Source: Fidelibacterota bacterium
GTDB taxonomy: Bacteria; Fidelibacterota; Fidelibacteria; Fidelibacterales; Fidelibacteraceae
Reading direction: 5' to 3'
NCBI GenBank assembly: GCA_028699915.1
Contig: JAQVTR010000002.1
Location: 1-64,000 of the forward strand
DNA length: 64,000 nt
The translations under genes were made by a program, and so were the position numbers. The notes under the pieces are model-generated. The model did not search any database. It was not told the origin of the DNA and was given only the letters and a program-made list of their open reading frames with translations. Below, piece after piece: positions 16,649 through 26,290 of this stretch (position 1 is its first letter; every line of letters begins with the position of its first letter).

Positions 16649-17922
16649 GATTTTTCCTCCAGGCAGGTCCTCGGATCACAAATATATCCGCAGATCGCCG
16701 AAGCTGCTGCGGTTGCCGGGCTGGCCAGATAGACTTCGGAATCCGGGCTCCCCATGCGGCCGACAAAATTACGGTTCGTCGTGGAAACACAGCGCTCGCC
16801 TGCTGCAAGGATTCCCATATGGCCTCCCAGACATGCGCCGCAGGTGGGTGTGGATACGGCAGCTCCCGCTTCCGTAAAGATATCTAAAAGTCCTTCACGG
16901 TTCGCCTGTTTCCATATTTCCGTTGAAGCCGGTACAACAATGCAACGCGTTCCAGATGCGACCTTCTTCCCTTTCAGGATCTGTGCCGCAATGCGGAGAT
17001 CGCTGATATGTCCGTTGGTGCAGCTGCCAATATAGGCCTGATCCACCGGTATTTTTTCCTTGATTTCAGATACCGGCCTGACATTGGAAGGCAAATGGGG
17101 AAAAGCAAGCAGCGGTTCAAGACTGCCGGTATCAATTTCATAAGTTTTTTCGTAAACGGCATCCGGATCGCTTTCCACCTGAGAATAATTTTCAATTCCG
17201 CGTTCCTGAAGATATTTCGCGGTAACCTGATCTGCCGCGATAATGCCGGATTTGGCTCCCGCTTCGATCGCCATATTGCACAATGTCATGCGTTCTTCCA
17301 TTCCCATATTCTCAACGGTGTCACCGCGGAATTCCATGGCGCGGTACAGGGCTCCGTCGACGCCGATACGGCGGATGATCTCCAGGATAAGGTCCTTGGC
17401 ATAGACGCCCTTCGGCAGTTTCCCTCTTATGCGGAACAGCAGTGAAGACGGGACTTTGAACCAAAGTTCTCCGGTCGCCAGCGCGGCTGCAAGATCCGTG
17501 CTGCCGATTCCCGTTGAAAATGCAGCAAAAGCACCGTGTGTACAGGTATGGCTGTCCGCACCGACTATTGTCATTCCCGGAAGCACATATCCCTGCTCCG
17601 GGAGCAAGGCATGGCAAACCCCGTGTCTGCCCAATTCATAAAAGGCATCAATACCGTTTTCACGCGCCCACAAACGGATCTTGCGGATCATTTCAGCGGA
17701 CTTGATATCCTTGTTGGGAACAAAATGGTCCGGCATGATCACGATTTTTCGGGGATCAAAAACCTTTTGGATCCCTTGCTTTTTCAGCATATCAATTGCC
17801 GGTGTCGTCGTTACGTCATGGCACATGATCAGATCCAGGCCTGCATTTATCAGCATGCCGGGACTGACCTTTTCATGGGCGGAGTGCCGGGCAAGAATTT
17901 TTTCCGTTATGGTCATTCCCAT
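16645..17922 (-). CDS. leuC: 3-isopropylmalate dehydratase large subunit
   Basis: A 425-residue aconitase-family protein of the shorter HacA/LeuC type, matching the short LeuD. Substrate and cluster signatures include [20 protein letters not shown], the first cluster cysteine in GSCTNG and two more in [11 protein letters not shown]; these three cysteines hold the 4Fe-4S cluster. The close homoaconitase branch shares these features, but the operon with leuA and ilvC points to leucine synthesis. AAGGA stands a few bases before the ATG at 17922. Confidence 0.96.
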   Translation of the reverse strand: MGMTITEKILARHSAHEKVSPGMLINAGLDLIMCHDVTTTPAIDMLKKQGIQKVFDPRKIVIMPDHFVPNKDIKSAEMIRKIRLWARENGIDAFYELGRHGVCHALLPEQGYVLPGMTIVGADSHTCTHGAFAAFSTGIGSTDLAAALATGELWFKVPSSLLFRIRGKLPKGVYAKDLILEIIRRIGVDGALYRAMEFRGDTVENMGMEERMTLCNMAIEAGAKSGIIAADQVTAKYLQERGIENYSQVESDPDAVYEKTYEIDTGSLEPLLAFPHLPSNVRPVSEIKEKIPVDQAYIGSCTNGHISDLRIAAQILKGKKVASGTRCIVVPASTEIWKQANREGLLDIFTEAGAAVSTPTCGACLGGHMGILAAGERCVSTTNRNFVGRMGSPDSEVYLASPATAAASAICGYICDPRTCLEEKS

Positions 17923-17935
17923 TCCGTCGTTCCTT

Positions 17936-19465
17936 TTACTTTTTTATGTCGGAATAATTCATTACGCGGTTCAGGCCGCTGATAATGGCCATGGCTCCGG
18001 CCCTGATCACGTCTTCATGCACGGCACGGCCGGAAAAAATGCGGCCCTGCGCATCTTTCAGCTTAATGGAAACATCCGCCAATGCGTCTGTACCGCCCGT
18101 TATGGCTTTTAGATTGTATTCCAGCAGCTGTACGCTGGGGTCGATAATACTCCAGACAGCCTTACTCAGAGCATCGATGGGACCATCTCCTACACCGGCG
18201 CCGATCTTTTCCTGTCCGTTGATGCACAATTTTACCGAAGCGGTGGGCGTCATCCCGCTGCCGGTGGTTACGGCAAAGCCTTCCAGCCTGATGTGCTGCT
18301 CTTTGTCCGGCAATTCCCCGAGAATGTCCATCGCAATGGCAAGTACGTCATCGCGTTCGACTGACTTGTTTTTATCTGCCAAAGCCTTGACCTTTTCCAC
18401 AACCCTTTCGCTCTGCCGGGTATTGAGAATATAGCCCTCGTCTTCCAGCAAGGCCAGGATCGCGTGTTTCCCGCTGTGTTTGCCGATCACGATATTGTCG
18501 CCGGACCAGCCCACGTCCTCTGCGCTCATGATCTCGTAGGTGGCTTTGCTCTGCAAAACACCGTGCTGATGAATACCGGCTTCATGCGCAAAGGCATTTT
18601 GTCCCACGATGGCTTTGTTCCTTGCGATCTCCAATCCGGTAAGCCGTGAAACCAGACGACTGGTCTTATACAATTCGCGGGTAATGATGCCGGTTTCCAC
18701 ACCGAAATAATCGCTGCGTGTTTTAAGGTTCATTACAATTTCTTCGAGCGAGGCGTTCCCGGCGCGTTCGCCGATGCCGTTAATGCAGCATTCAATCTGC
18801 GTTGCGCCGGCTTTGACGGCCGCAAGGGAATTCGCCACGGCGTTCCCCAGATCGTTATGACAATGCACGCTGACCACGACGTTCCGGACTTCCGGCACTT
18901 TTTCAAAAAGCGTGTGGATACGCTTCCCGAACTCCTCGGGTTCGGTATATCCCACCGTATCCGGAATATTAATGGTCGTTGCGCCGGCTTCAATGACGGC
19001 GCGAACCACATCGCACATGTATTCCAGGCTGGTGCGGCCGGCATCTTCAGGTGAAAATTCCACATCGTCGCAATAGGATCTTGCGCGTTTGACCGCCCGG
19101 ACGGCGGAGGCAATGACCTCTTCCTTGGACTTTCGCAGTTTCTCGTCCCGATGAATGTCCGAAGTGGCAATAAAAGTATGGATTCGCGGTCTTTTAGCGT
19201 ATTTGACAGCTTCCCAGCAACAGTCGATATCCTTGTCCATTGCCCGGGCCAGACCGCAGATCACCGGCCCTTCGATCTGCCGGGCGATCTGGCGAACCGC
19301 TTCGAAATCACCCGGTGAGGCAATGGGGAATCCCGCTTCAATAATGTCTGCGCCCAGTTTATTTAGCTGTTCAGCGATAAGAATTTTTTCCTTGATAGTG
19401 AGCGATGCGCCGGGACTTTGTTCGCCGTCCCGCAGTGTAGTATCAAAGATAAGTATGCGTTGCAT
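17936..19465 (-). CDS. leuA: 2-isopropylmalate synthase
   Basis: A 509-residue enzyme, full length for type I LeuA. The TIM-barrel begins [16 protein letters not shown] with the metal-binding aspartate, and [14 protein letters not shown] supplies the two metal histidines. The C-terminal third (from about 385) is the LeuA dimer domain that binds leucine for feedback inhibition. It condenses acetyl-CoA with 2-oxoisovalerate, the first committed step to leucine. It lies 29 bp after ilvC. Citramalate synthase is the main alternative; the context favours LeuA. Confidence 0.95.
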   Translation of the reverse strand: MQRILIFDTTLRDGEQSPGASLTIKEKILIAEQLNKLGADIIEAGFPIASPGDFEAVRQIARQIEGPVICGLARAMDKDIDCCWEAVKYAKRPRIHTFIATSDIHRDEKLRKSKEEVIASAVRAVKRARSYCDDVEFSPEDAGRTSLEYMCDVVRAVIEAGATTINIPDTVGYTEPEEFGKRIHTLFEKVPEVRNVVVSVHCHNDLGNAVANSLAAVKAGATQIECCINGIGERAGNASLEEIVMNLKTRSDYFGVETGIITRELYKTSRLVSRLTGLEIARNKAIVGQNAFAHEAGIHQHGVLQSKATYEIMSAEDVGWSGDNIVIGKHSGKHAILALLEDEGYILNTRQSERVVEKVKALADKNKSVERDDVLAIAMDILGELPDKEQHIRLEGFAVTTGSGMTPTASVKLCINGQEKIGAGVGDGPIDALSKAVWSIIDPSVQLLEYNLKAITGGTDALADVSIKLKDAQGRIFSGRAVHEDVIRAGAMAIISGLNRVMNYSDIKK

Positions 19466-19494
19466 GATGCCAATCCTTTCGCTGTTATGTGTTG

Positions 19495-20487
19495 TTATGT
19501 TTCAAAACCCATTTTTTGACGCAGATCTGCGCCGATCTTTTCAATAAGATGTGCTTCGTCCTTTTCTTTTATCGCTTTGTAAAGCGGCCTGCCCTTCTCG
19601 TTTTCCTTGATCCATTCCGCTGCAAAATTTCCCTTCCGTATCTCGGTCAGGACCTTCTTCATTTCCTCTCGTACCCCCAATCCGATAATGCGGCGTCCGC
19701 GGGTCAGGTCACCGTATTCGGCCGTGTCCGATATCGCGTTTCGCATTCCCGCAATTCCTCTTTCATAGATCAGATCGGCAATAAGTTTTACTTCATGCAG
19801 GCATTCGAAATAGGCGATCTCGGGCTGGAAGCCCGCTTCCACCAGGGTATCGAAACCTGCGCGTACCAATTCGCTAAGCCCTCCGCAAAGGACGGCCTGT
19901 TCGCCAAACAGATCGGCTTCGGTCTCCGCAGCAAAGCTTGTTTCAATAATGCCCAGGCGTCCGCATCCGATAGCGCAGGCATGCGCCAGAGCTAGTTTGC
20001 CTGCACTGCCGCTGATGTCCTGATACACGGCGATCAGTCCGGGAACTCCCCGCCCCGCGATAAATTGAGCCCGCACCTGTTTACCGACCCCTTTGGGAGC
20101 AACCATGTACACGTCGATATCGGGAGGAGCAAGGATCTGTCGGTAGTGGATATTAAATCCGTGCGAAAATACCAGTGCTTTCCCGGCCTTCATTTCTGCG
20201 GCAATCTCCGTTCTATAGACGGCGGGCTGTATTCCGTCAGGCAAAAGTATGTGCACAATGTCCGCCTGCTTTGCGGCATCGGCAGCCTTCAAAGGCTTAA
20301 AACCGTCTTGAATTGCCCTGTTGTAATTCGCCGTTCCGAAAAGTTCCGAAACGATGACGGAATAACCGTTTTCCCGAAGGTTTTGCGCCTGTGCATGCCC
20401 CTGATTTCCGTAACCGATCACGGCGATCTTCTTTTCCCGAAGCAGTTCCGTATCTGCATCTGCATCGTAATACATTTTAACGGACAT
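19495..20487 (-). CDS. ilvC: Ketol-acid reductoisomerase
   Basis: A 330-residue class I KARI. The Rossmann motif GYGNQGHAQAQNLRENGY is at 25-42, the C-terminal knotted domain has ETEADLFGEQAVLCGG and the ECLHEVKLI helix with metal-binding glutamates. It converts acetolactate to dihydroxyisovalerate in valine, leucine and isoleucine synthesis. The cofactor loop after beta-2 reads VSELFGTANY (46-55), lacking the arginine and serines normally used to bind the NADPH phosphate and carrying a glutamate, which may mean NADH use. It is the first gene after the strong promoter at 20500-20527. Confidence 0.96.
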   Translation of the reverse strand: MSVKMYYDADADTELLREKKIAVIGYGNQGHAQAQNLRENGYSVIVSELFGTANYNRAIQDGFKPLKAADAAKQADIVHILLPDGIQPAVYRTEIAAEMKAGKALVFSHGFNIHYRQILAPPDIDVYMVAPKGVGKQVRAQFIAGRGVPGLIAVYQDISGSAGKLALAHACAIGCGRLGIIETSFAAETEADLFGEQAVLCGGLSELVRAGFDTLVEAGFQPEIAYFECLHEVKLIADLIYERGIAGMRNAISDTAEYGDLTRGRRIIGLGVREEMKKVLTEIRKGNFAAEWIKENEKGRPLYKAIKEKDEAHLIEKIGADLRQKMGFET

Positions 20488-20499
20488 TCCTAAACTCCT

Positions 20500-20527
20500 G
20501 TTATACAGTGTATTGCAAAATTGTCAA
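20500..20527 (-). promoter_or_regulatory. Strong sigma-70-type promoter of the ilvC-leuACD operon
   Basis: On the minus strand TTGACA, a 16-base spacer and TATAAC lie so close to ilvC that the predicted start point falls five to eight bases before the ATG, overlapping the AGGAG sequence. This leaves no room for a leader peptide attenuator between this promoter and ilvC and predicts a very short or leaderless transcript. The rest of the 173-bp gap is AT-rich without other features. Confidence 0.75.
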
Positions 20528-20660
20528 TTAGTTGAATATACAAAACATTTTCCCTTATCGCCAACAGATAGTATTGATTTTGAATATTTTTTGTTTAATT
20601 TGGCAAGAAACAAATTATTCTATGTCATTTTACGCTGTTTAAATTATTATTATGAATGAA

Positions 20661-21326
20661 TTAAATATTTTTATCGATAAATCTTTTATATCCGTTTTTG
20701 CGGAGCAGGCAGGCCGGACATTTGCCGCAGCCGTAACCCCAGGGATGCCTTGTCCCGCGTTCGCCCAGATAGCAGGTATGAGAGAATTCCACAACTTTCT
20801 CCAGAACCCCGAGTTCCTGGCTCAAAGCCCAGATACCGGACTTATCAAGTTTCTGCAGGGGTGCATGGATGTGTATCGGATAATCCAGCCCCTTGCTCAG
20901 GCTTTCCTGCATAGCAGCAATAAAATCACTGCGGCAATCCGGATACCCGGAATAATCCGCGTCGTTAACGCCCGTCACCAGATCATGGATGCCGCGCTTG
21001 TAAGCCAGGGAGCCTGCAAGACCGAGAAACACGATGTTCCGCCCCGGGACAAAGGTATTTGGCAGGTCGTTAGCCCCTGTTTCAATTCTGCGTTCCTCAA
21101 TCATGGCGCTCCCGCCGATTTGCCGGAAAGCAGGAACCTGCAATTCGTGCAAGTGCACCTTTTCCATTTCCGCCAGTTTCCGCGCGCTTTCATATTCGAT
21201 CCGGTGGCGTTGTTCGTAATGAAAAAACACCGCCTCTACGGAAGAAAATTGAGACTTTGCCCAATACAGGCAGGTTGTAGAATCCTGCCCGCCGGAAAAA
21301 AGCAGCAGCGCCGTGGCTCCGATCAT
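20661..21326 (-). CDS. queC: 7-cyano-7-deazaguanine synthase (queuosine pathway)
   Basis: A 221-residue PP-loop enzyme. SGGQDSTTC at 11-19 binds ATP, and a zinc site is formed by C in HTCYLGERG and the GCGKCPACLLRKNG cluster near the C-terminus. QueC turns 7-carboxy-7-deazaguanine into preQ0 using ammonia and ATP. The gene begins three bases after the queE stop codon, ends the queD-queE-queC operon and is of normal length. Confidence 0.97.
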   Translation of the reverse strand: MIGATALLLFSGGQDSTTCLYWAKSQFSSVEAVFFHYEQRHRIEYESARKLAEMEKVHLHELQVPAFRQIGGSAMIEERRIETGANDLPNTFVPGRNIVFLGLAGSLAYKRGIHDLVTGVNDADYSGYPDCRSDFIAAMQESLSKGLDYPIHIHAPLQKLDKSGIWALSQELGVLEKVVEFSHTCYLGERGTRHPWGYGCGKCPACLLRKNGYKRFIDKNI

Positions 21327-21329
21327 TGT

Positions 21330-21950
21330 TTATTTGACTCCGATGACCTTATGGATCTGAAGGCTCAGACGCCATTCCGGATGTTTCAGCACATAGCGAA
21401 AACAGTACTGTGCGACATTCGTATCAAAAAATTCTGCGGAACGGGTGCCTATGGGAAGGTTGTGGGTAGGATTCTTTGGGGAAATAAAGTAATGTTCAGC
21501 CTGAATACCGTATTTTTCGGGTATTTCGTCCTGACCAAGCAGGACTTTCAGTTCCTGACATTCATTGATCTTTACTTTATTGTTCTTGGGTGAAACCGTG
21601 ATCCAGTCAAACAAGGCGTGCTTTGGTAAAAACATGCCGTTGGTTTCCACGGTAATGTAATAACCTTCATTTTTCAGGATTTCCGCCAGTTCGGTGGTAT
21701 CACACATCAGCGGTTCACCGCCGGTGATCACGACAAATTTACAGGGATAATCGCGAATATTCGCCAGGATCTCGGGGGCGGACATTTCCACTCCGGTCAA
21801 GAATTCGGTGTCGCAGAAATCACAGCGAAGATTGCAGTCGCAAAAACGGATAAAAACCGCCGCTTTTCCAGCATGAAAGCCTTCCGCCTGAATGCTGTAA
21901 AAGATCTCGTTTATTTTGTATAGACTGCCTTGCTGTCCGCTGTTTCCCAT
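21330..21950 (-). CDS. queE: 7-carboxy-7-deazaguanine synthase (radical SAM)
   Basis: A 206-residue minimal radical SAM enzyme. YKINEIFYSIQAEG precedes the cluster motif CNLRCDFC (Cx3Cx2C), and VITGGEPLM follows. QueE contracts the pterin ring of 6-carboxytetrahydropterin to the 7-deazapurine. The ATG at 21950 gives a 40-bp overlap with queD; no ATG or GTG lies closer to the conserved YKINEIF segment, so this start is accepted although its first ten residues are not family-like. Confidence 0.95.
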   Translation of the reverse strand: MGNSGQQGSLYKINEIFYSIQAEGFHAGKAAVFIRFCDCNLRCDFCDTEFLTGVEMSAPEILANIRDYPCKFVVITGGEPLMCDTTELAEILKNEGYYITVETNGMFLPKHALFDWITVSPKNNKVKINECQELKVLLGQDEIPEKYGIQAEHYFISPKNPTHNLPIGTRSAEFFDTNVAQYCFRYVLKHPEWRLSLQIHKVIGVK

Positions 21951-22306
21951 ATAATAACCTGTTTTATTGTTAAGCCGGCATCCCTGAGACGATCGTAGGT
22001 CCAGCGGCAGAGATTTTCCGTCGTTACCTCGTAAGGGAAGATCACATGTTGCAGTTCTTTTGGAAAGGTATCCATTAAAAGGCGGTCCTTTTCATAGATC
22101 ACCGTGGCATGGTCAAGAACATCGATAACATGTTCATGCACAATGCGTTTCATTTCGTTAAAATCGATCAGCATGCCGTGCTCGTCCGGCTCCCCTTCCA
22201 GGGTGACCTCCAAACGGTAGGTGTGGCCGTGCAAATTACGGCACTTGCCCGAATGAAAGCTCAGACGGTGCGCCATATCAAAGTGAAATGTCTTGCTCAG
22301 TTCCAT
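21911..22306 (-). CDS. queD: 6-carboxytetrahydropterin synthase
   Basis: A 131-residue PTPS-family protein. Zinc histidines are in FDMAHRL and NLHGHTY, the catalytic cysteine in SGKCRNLHGH, and the C-terminal acidic TTENLCRW and IIWET segments bind substrate. It makes 6-carboxytetrahydropterin from dihydroneopterin triphosphate as the first dedicated step of queuosine synthesis. An ATG at 22312 is in frame two codons earlier, but AGGA lies five bases before the ATG at 22306, so the shorter form is preferred. Confidence 0.95.
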   Translation of the reverse strand: MELSKTFHFDMAHRLSFHSGKCRNLHGHTYRLEVTLEGEPDEHGMLIDFNEMKRIVHEHVIDVLDHATVIYEKDRLLMDTFPKELQHVIFPYEVTTENLCRWTYDRLRDAGLTIKQVIIWETADSKAVYTK

Positions 22307-22445
22307 CTGCATCCTGTTTTTACCGACCGAAGATAGGATATTTTTTGTCCATACTCAACACAATTTCGTACGATGCAAGCCTTTGTAAAACAGACTTCTT
22401 TTGAAGGGTTTTTTAGTTTGTTCAATTGATGCGCTTTTGGATGTA

Positions 22446-23204
22446 TCATTCCCCGATATTGCTGGTATCTTGCGGCGCTCCCGCTGTTCCGGGGTATGCA
22501 AAACGAACCTGTACGGTGTCCAGAGCGTCCCCCATATCGTAGACGGAATCAATGTAATCCAACAGTTTGTTCGGATCGGATGAAGCATTGGACATCAGAT
22601 AGAGCATGATCATTTTATAAGCGGTGGAGCTGTGCCTGTAAAGATCCTGTTTAATCTTGGCATCGCCGGACAGCATTTGATTTTTGTAATTGTTCAGGGA
22701 ATAATTCATAATATCCATCATGTTGCGTTCAATAAGGTTCAGGTCCCGGATCATATACTGCAGTTCCCTCGAAAGATGTTTCTGATTGATGATCAGGGAA
22801 TCCAGCGTTGTTTTGACGCGGGAAAGATCAAAAATCGAATAATCGGCGTCTTTAAAGCGGGTCTGCAGGCGCTGCAGCGTATCGACATCCGCAATAATGC
22901 TGTCGATAAAAACGGATTGTTCAGCAATTTGCTCTTCCAGTTCGGCAATTTCGTAACTTTTTTGATACAACTCGTTCATCATGTCCAGAAAGAGGCTTTG
23001 ATGCTCAAGCTGCATGGCGCTGAAAATCGAATCCTGCTGCAAAACACGCTGTTCCCGTTCTTGCTGCATCAGGATCAACAGGGTGCTGTCCGTCCTTGCG
23101 CTTTGTTGATAGAGTCGCTGATTTTCAAGCTGAACCCAGGATTTGGTCGCGCAGCCGGTGGCGAGCAGCAATATAAAAAGCGGGATCAGAACTGTCTTCT
23201 TCAT
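22446..23204 (-). CDS. Coiled-coil lipoprotein of unknown function
   Basis: A 252-residue protein starting MKKTVLIPLFILLLATGC, a clear lipoprotein signal with C18 as the lipid-modified residue. The mature part is almost entirely helical and charged, rich in glutamine, leucine and glutamate from about 25 to 170, and predicts an extended coiled coil. The last 60 residues are less regular, ending in a proline/glycine tail. I recognise no domain. It may act as a periplasmic scaffold. Its start overlaps the nadA stop by four bases, so it is cotranscribed with nadA, although no metabolic link is apparent. Confidence 0.75.
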   Translation of the reverse strand: MKKTVLIPLFILLLATGCATKSWVQLENQRLYQQSARTDSTLLILMQQEREQRVLQQDSIFSAMQLEHQSLFLDMMNELYQKSYEIAELEEQIAEQSVFIDSIIADVDTLQRLQTRFKDADYSIFDLSRVKTTLDSLIINQKHLSRELQYMIRDLNLIERNMMDIMNYSLNNYKNQMLSGDAKIKQDLYRHSSTAYKMIMLYLMSNASSDPNKLLDYIDSVYDMGDALDTVQVRFAYPGTAGAPQDTSNIGE

Positions 23205-24268
23205 AGCGATAACATACGCATTAATGCGCTTTTTGCATAATGTTTAATTTCCGGATTGACCCGGATACGCTGAGTGCTGCCGCCATCACGGATGCCTTGC
23301 AATGTCTTTTGCAGTTTTTCCGGCGTGATCCGGTACATGGTCGTGCATTGAACACCTTTCCCGGAAAGGGAGAGTACTGTTTTATCCGGAAAACGTTTCT
23401 TTAGGCGCCTCACCAGATGTTCTTCGGTACCGACGCCCCAGATACTGCCGGCCGGTGCCGAGCTGACCTGCTGAATGATTGCACTCGTACTTCCAAAATC
23501 ATCGGATGCCTGAACAACGGCTTCGCTGCATTCTCCATGAACAATGATACGGATCCCGGGGTATTCTTTACGGAGACGATAGACATCCTCCACCCGGAAT
23601 TGCCGGTGCACGCTGCAGTAACCATCCCATAAAAAGACCCGAATATCTTTCATCTGGCGGCGATCCGGAAGCCGGTCCAGCAGCCAGAGCTGTTTTTTGT
23701 TCATGCCTTTATGCAGTGCCGTGTTGGCACCAAGATAGCGGTCCGGCAGAAAAAGGATCTTTGAACCCAGCTCCATGGCACGATCGAACACAGGTCCGGC
23801 ATTGGAGCTGGTGCAGACCAGACCTCCGCGTTCTCCCACAAAGGCTTTGATGTCTGCAGATGAATTGATATAAGTAACAGGAATGATCGTTTCATCCGAA
23901 ACTGCGGTCAGTTTCCCCCAGGTTTCCTCAACCTGCCGACGTCCGGCCATGTCTGCCATGGCGCAACCCGCTTCAAGATCGGGAATATAGACCGCCTGAT
24001 CTTCTTCCGTCAGGATATCCGCACATTCTGCCATAAAATATACGCCGCAGAACACGATATGCTTTTTCTGCATTTCTGCGGCTTTGCGGCTCAGGATCAG
24101 GGAATCCCCGGTAATATCCGCAAATTGCAGAACGTCGTCCCGCTGATAATGGTGACCCAGTATGACCAGTTCGGAACTGAGCTCCTTTTTAAGGACTTTT
24201 ATCGCAGAAAGCAGTTCCGGAGAGCTTGTGCTCTCCCGGAATGTCTCAACGCCTTTTTCACCCGACAT
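23201..24268 (-). CDS. nadA: Quinolinate synthase A
   Basis: A 355-residue 4Fe-4S enzyme that condenses iminoaspartate with dihydroxyacetone phosphate to quinolinate in NAD synthesis. Family signatures are ILGHHYQRDDVLQFADITGD at the start of the first repeat, VFCGVYFMAE, VCTSSNAGPVF and GVQCTTMYRIT, whose cysteines are placed to ligate the cluster. The three pseudo-repeats of NadA are recognisable. nadB and nadC are not in view. It follows cobO by four bases and overlaps the downstream lipoprotein gene. Confidence 0.95.
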   Translation of the reverse strand: MSGEKGVETFRESTSSPELLSAIKVLKKELSSELVILGHHYQRDDVLQFADITGDSLILSRKAAEMQKKHIVFCGVYFMAECADILTEEDQAVYIPDLEAGCAMADMAGRRQVEETWGKLTAVSDETIIPVTYINSSADIKAFVGERGGLVCTSSNAGPVFDRAMELGSKILFLPDRYLGANTALHKGMNKKQLWLLDRLPDRRQMKDIRVFLWDGYCSVHRQFRVEDVYRLRKEYPGIRIIVHGECSEAVVQASDDFGSTSAIIQQVSSAPAGSIWGVGTEEHLVRRLKKRFPDKTVLSLSGKGVQCTTMYRITPEKLQKTLQGIRDGGSTQRIRVNPEIKHYAKSALMRMLSL

Positions 24269-24272
24269 CCTA

Positions 24273-24794
24273 TTAATAATCTATTCCTTCCACGGCTTTT
24301 TCGTTCCTTTGAAACGGATGTTTTATCTCCTGCATTTCAGTAACCAGGTCCGCCGCATCGATCAAGGCTTGAGTAGCGCCTCTGCCCGTGAGGATCAAAT
24401 GCAAATCCGCGGGGAGGGAATGAATCAGCGCCAGGATCTGATCTTCGGAAATCAGACGCACCATCAGCGCTGTCAGGATCTCGTCCAGGATCAGAAGTTC
24501 GTAATGTCCCGAACGCATCTTCTTTTCTGCAAGCTCCAGCGCTTCAGCGGCGGCCTGACGGTGATCACTTTCATCATGCCGGTCTCCGGGCAGTTTGTAA
24601 AAGCCGATGCCTTCCTGGTACATATCAACAAAATCCTTCAAAAAATGCTTGACCGCATGGTGTTCTCCGTACTGGGAACCGTCTTTGATAAACTGGATGA
24701 TGCAGGTTTTTTTCAGATATCCGGCCGTACGCAGCATGGTACCCAGAGCTGCACTGGTCTTCCCTTTTCCATTTCCGGTGTATATGATGATCAC
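24273..24794 (-). CDS. cobO: Cob(I)alamin adenosyltransferase (CobA/CobO/BtuR type)
   Basis: A 173-residue ATP:corrinoid adenosyltransferase. The P-loop [13 protein letters not shown] lies within the first 20 residues, and [11 protein letters not shown] is the Walker B-like segment, followed by LILTGRGA. It attaches the adenosyl ligand to reduced cobalamin. The start is the GTG at 24794, which forms a GTGA overlap with the stop of the Cys-rich gene and gives the family's usual beginning; the longer frame to 24917 lies inside that gene. No other cobalamin genes are present, so salvage is as likely as synthesis. Confidence 0.92.
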   Translation of the reverse strand: MIIIYTGNGKGKTSAALGTMLRTAGYLKKTCIIQFIKDGSQYGEHHAVKHFLKDFVDMYQEGIGFYKLPGDRHDESDHRQAAAEALELAEKKMRSGHYELLILDEILTALMVRLISEDQILALIHSLPADLHLILTGRGATQALIDAADLVTEMQEIKHPFQRNEKAVEGIDY

Positions 24795-24994
24795 TGGATT
24801 TTCCCTTCTGTTACCAATCTTGCAAAATGGGCAAAGGAGCGGTCGTAGGTCGCTTCCGCTGCTTTTGGGAAAAAGCAGGCCGGCAGTTCCCGCGCACGGC
24901 GATGATAGGCGATACATTCACAGCAGATGCCTTTTTTGGAGCAGGGATAACTGCAGTTGCATTGCTGCAGATTGTTTTCCTTTTTACAATTCAT
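24791..24994 (-). CDS. Cysteine-rich small protein (DUF6485-like)
   Basis: A 67-residue protein with seven cysteines in the first 26 residues plus one more in ELPACFFP. The pattern [21 protein letters not shown] followed by ELPACFFP resembles a family of short metal-binding-looking proteins (DUF6485 as I recall it). Such clusters usually bind zinc or an iron-sulfur centre, but the function is unknown. It starts eight bases after the sigma-54 activator gene and its stop overlaps the cobO GTG, so the three genes appear to be expressed together. Confidence 0.8.
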   Translation of the reverse strand: MNCKKENNLQQCNCSYPCSKKGICCECIAYHRRARELPACFFPKAAEATYDRSFAHFARLVTEGKIQ

Positions 24995-25002
24995 TCTTAT
25001 TC

Positions 25003-26163
25003 TTAACCCCTCAGATCATATTCTTTAATTTTGCGGTATAAGGTGCGTTCGCTCATGCCAAGCGCCTGGGCGCTTTTCCGTTTGGAGCCGTAATACTTTG
25101 CCAGGGTACGCGCGATGGTCTCTTTTTCGATATCCTGCATTGTGCGGTCTTCCGCAGCTGTATCCACATCGATGTCGTGTGCCTCCGAACTCTGGATATA
25201 ACGCGAAATATCTTTCATTTTGTTCATGGTCACAACATCGCTGATATCAATCTGCGACAGTTTCTCCTTGATCTCCTCCATATCCTGACGCAGCAGAAAA
25301 AGCTGCCGGAGGATCAGCTCACGCTCGACCTGTTCCGTATCCTTGTTAACCCGGACCGGGAAGCGCGTATCGTAATGTCCTTCTCCGTAAACCGGTCCAA
25401 GATGCAATGAAACGGTTTCAGGGCTGATCATTTTCCCTTTTTCAAGAATAAAAACAGATTCAATGAAATTCTTCAGTTCACGGACATTCCCTTCCCAGGG
25501 CGCCCGGATCAGCATCTCCATCGCTTGCGGTGTGACAGGTTTGTAGGAAGCATGGTGCTCGTCCGCATAACGCATCATAAAGAATTCCGCCAGCATCGGG
25601 ATATCCTCTCTGCGTTCCCGCAATGCGGGAATGCGGATCATGATGGTCTTTAAACGGTAATACAGGTCCTTTCTAAAACGTCCGGATTTGACTTCCTCGC
25701 TCAGATCGCGATTTGTTGCAGCGATCACCCGTACGTCAACTTTGCGGCTGCTGCTCTCGCCTACCCGCGTTATCTCGCCCTGTTCGAGCACTCGCAATAA
25801 TTTTACCTGAGTTTCGGGTGGCAACTCGCCGATCTCATCCAGCAAAATCGTTCCCTTGTCGGCAGTTTCGAAAAAACCTTTGCGGTCTTCGACAGCGCCG
25901 GTGAAAGATCCTTTTTTGTGCCCGAACAATTCCGATTCGATAGTACCCGCCGGTATGGCCCCGCAGTTTACGATGACATAAGGAGCATGCCTCCGCAACG
26001 ACAAGTCATGCAATGCCCTGGCTACCAGCTCTTTGCCCACACCGCTTTCCCCAAGAATAAGGATGCTGATATTGGAGGGCGCCACCTGTTCAACTGCCTG
26101 AATGAGCTGGCGGATCTCTTCGGATTTGCCAATAATGCCGTATTTTTGTTCAATGTTTCTCAT
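25003..26163 (-). CDS. Sigma-54-dependent transcriptional activator lacking a receiver domain
   Basis: A 386-residue PspF-like bacterial enhancer-binding protein. The AAA+ domain starts directly at the N-terminus: Walker A GESGVGKE (38-45), the sigma-54 contact loop GSFTGA (85-90, serine in place of the usual alanine), Walker [10 protein letters not shown] near 106-114 and an arginine-finger segment. Residues about 255-350 form a charged linker without a recognised domain. The C-terminus ([20 protein letters not shown]) is a Fis-type helix-turn-helix. With no sensory domain, control probably comes from a partner protein or expression level. It heads the cobO-nadA gene group. Confidence 0.93.
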   Translation of the reverse strand: MRNIEQKYGIIGKSEEIRQLIQAVEQVAPSNISILILGESGVGKELVARALHDLSLRRHAPYVIVNCGAIPAGTIESELFGHKKGSFTGAVEDRKGFFETADKGTILLDEIGELPPETQVKLLRVLEQGEITRVGESSSRKVDVRVIAATNRDLSEEVKSGRFRKDLYYRLKTIMIRIPALRERREDIPMLAEFFMMRYADEHHASYKPVTPQAMEMLIRAPWEGNVRELKNFIESVFILEKGKMISPETVSLHLGPVYGEGHYDTRFPVRVNKDTEQVERELILRQLFLLRQDMEEIKEKLSQIDISDVVTMNKMKDISRYIQSSEAHDIDVDTAAEDRTMQDIEKETIARTLAKYYGSKRKSAQALGMSERTLYRKIKEYDLRG

Positions 26164-26241
26164 AAGGGAAATTAATGCGACCGTTTCGTAATTTCAAGTC
26201 AAATTTGTCAATTTGGCATATTAACGTGACTATGTGAAGAA

Positions 26242-26288
26242 GCCGGTATTGTTCAGTTTCGGAAATCTGTTGTTTCTGAAAGACCGGC
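26242..26288 (-). terminator. Possible terminator hairpin after the TPR gene
   Basis: GCCGGT and ACCGGC form the base of a long stem with partial inner TTTC/GAAA pairing directly after the stop codon of the 26291 gene. No good T tract follows, so it may be Rho-independent only in part. Confidence 0.4.
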
Positions 26289-26290
26289 AA

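Noticed and set aside
20488-20660. Leader-peptide attenuator before ilvC
   Set aside because: The promoter lies almost on the start codon and no short frame rich in Leu, Val or Ile codons was found.
20652-21593. A 313-codon plus-strand frame opposite queC and queE
   Set aside because: Covers two certain genes of the queuosine pathway in antisense and shows no domain.
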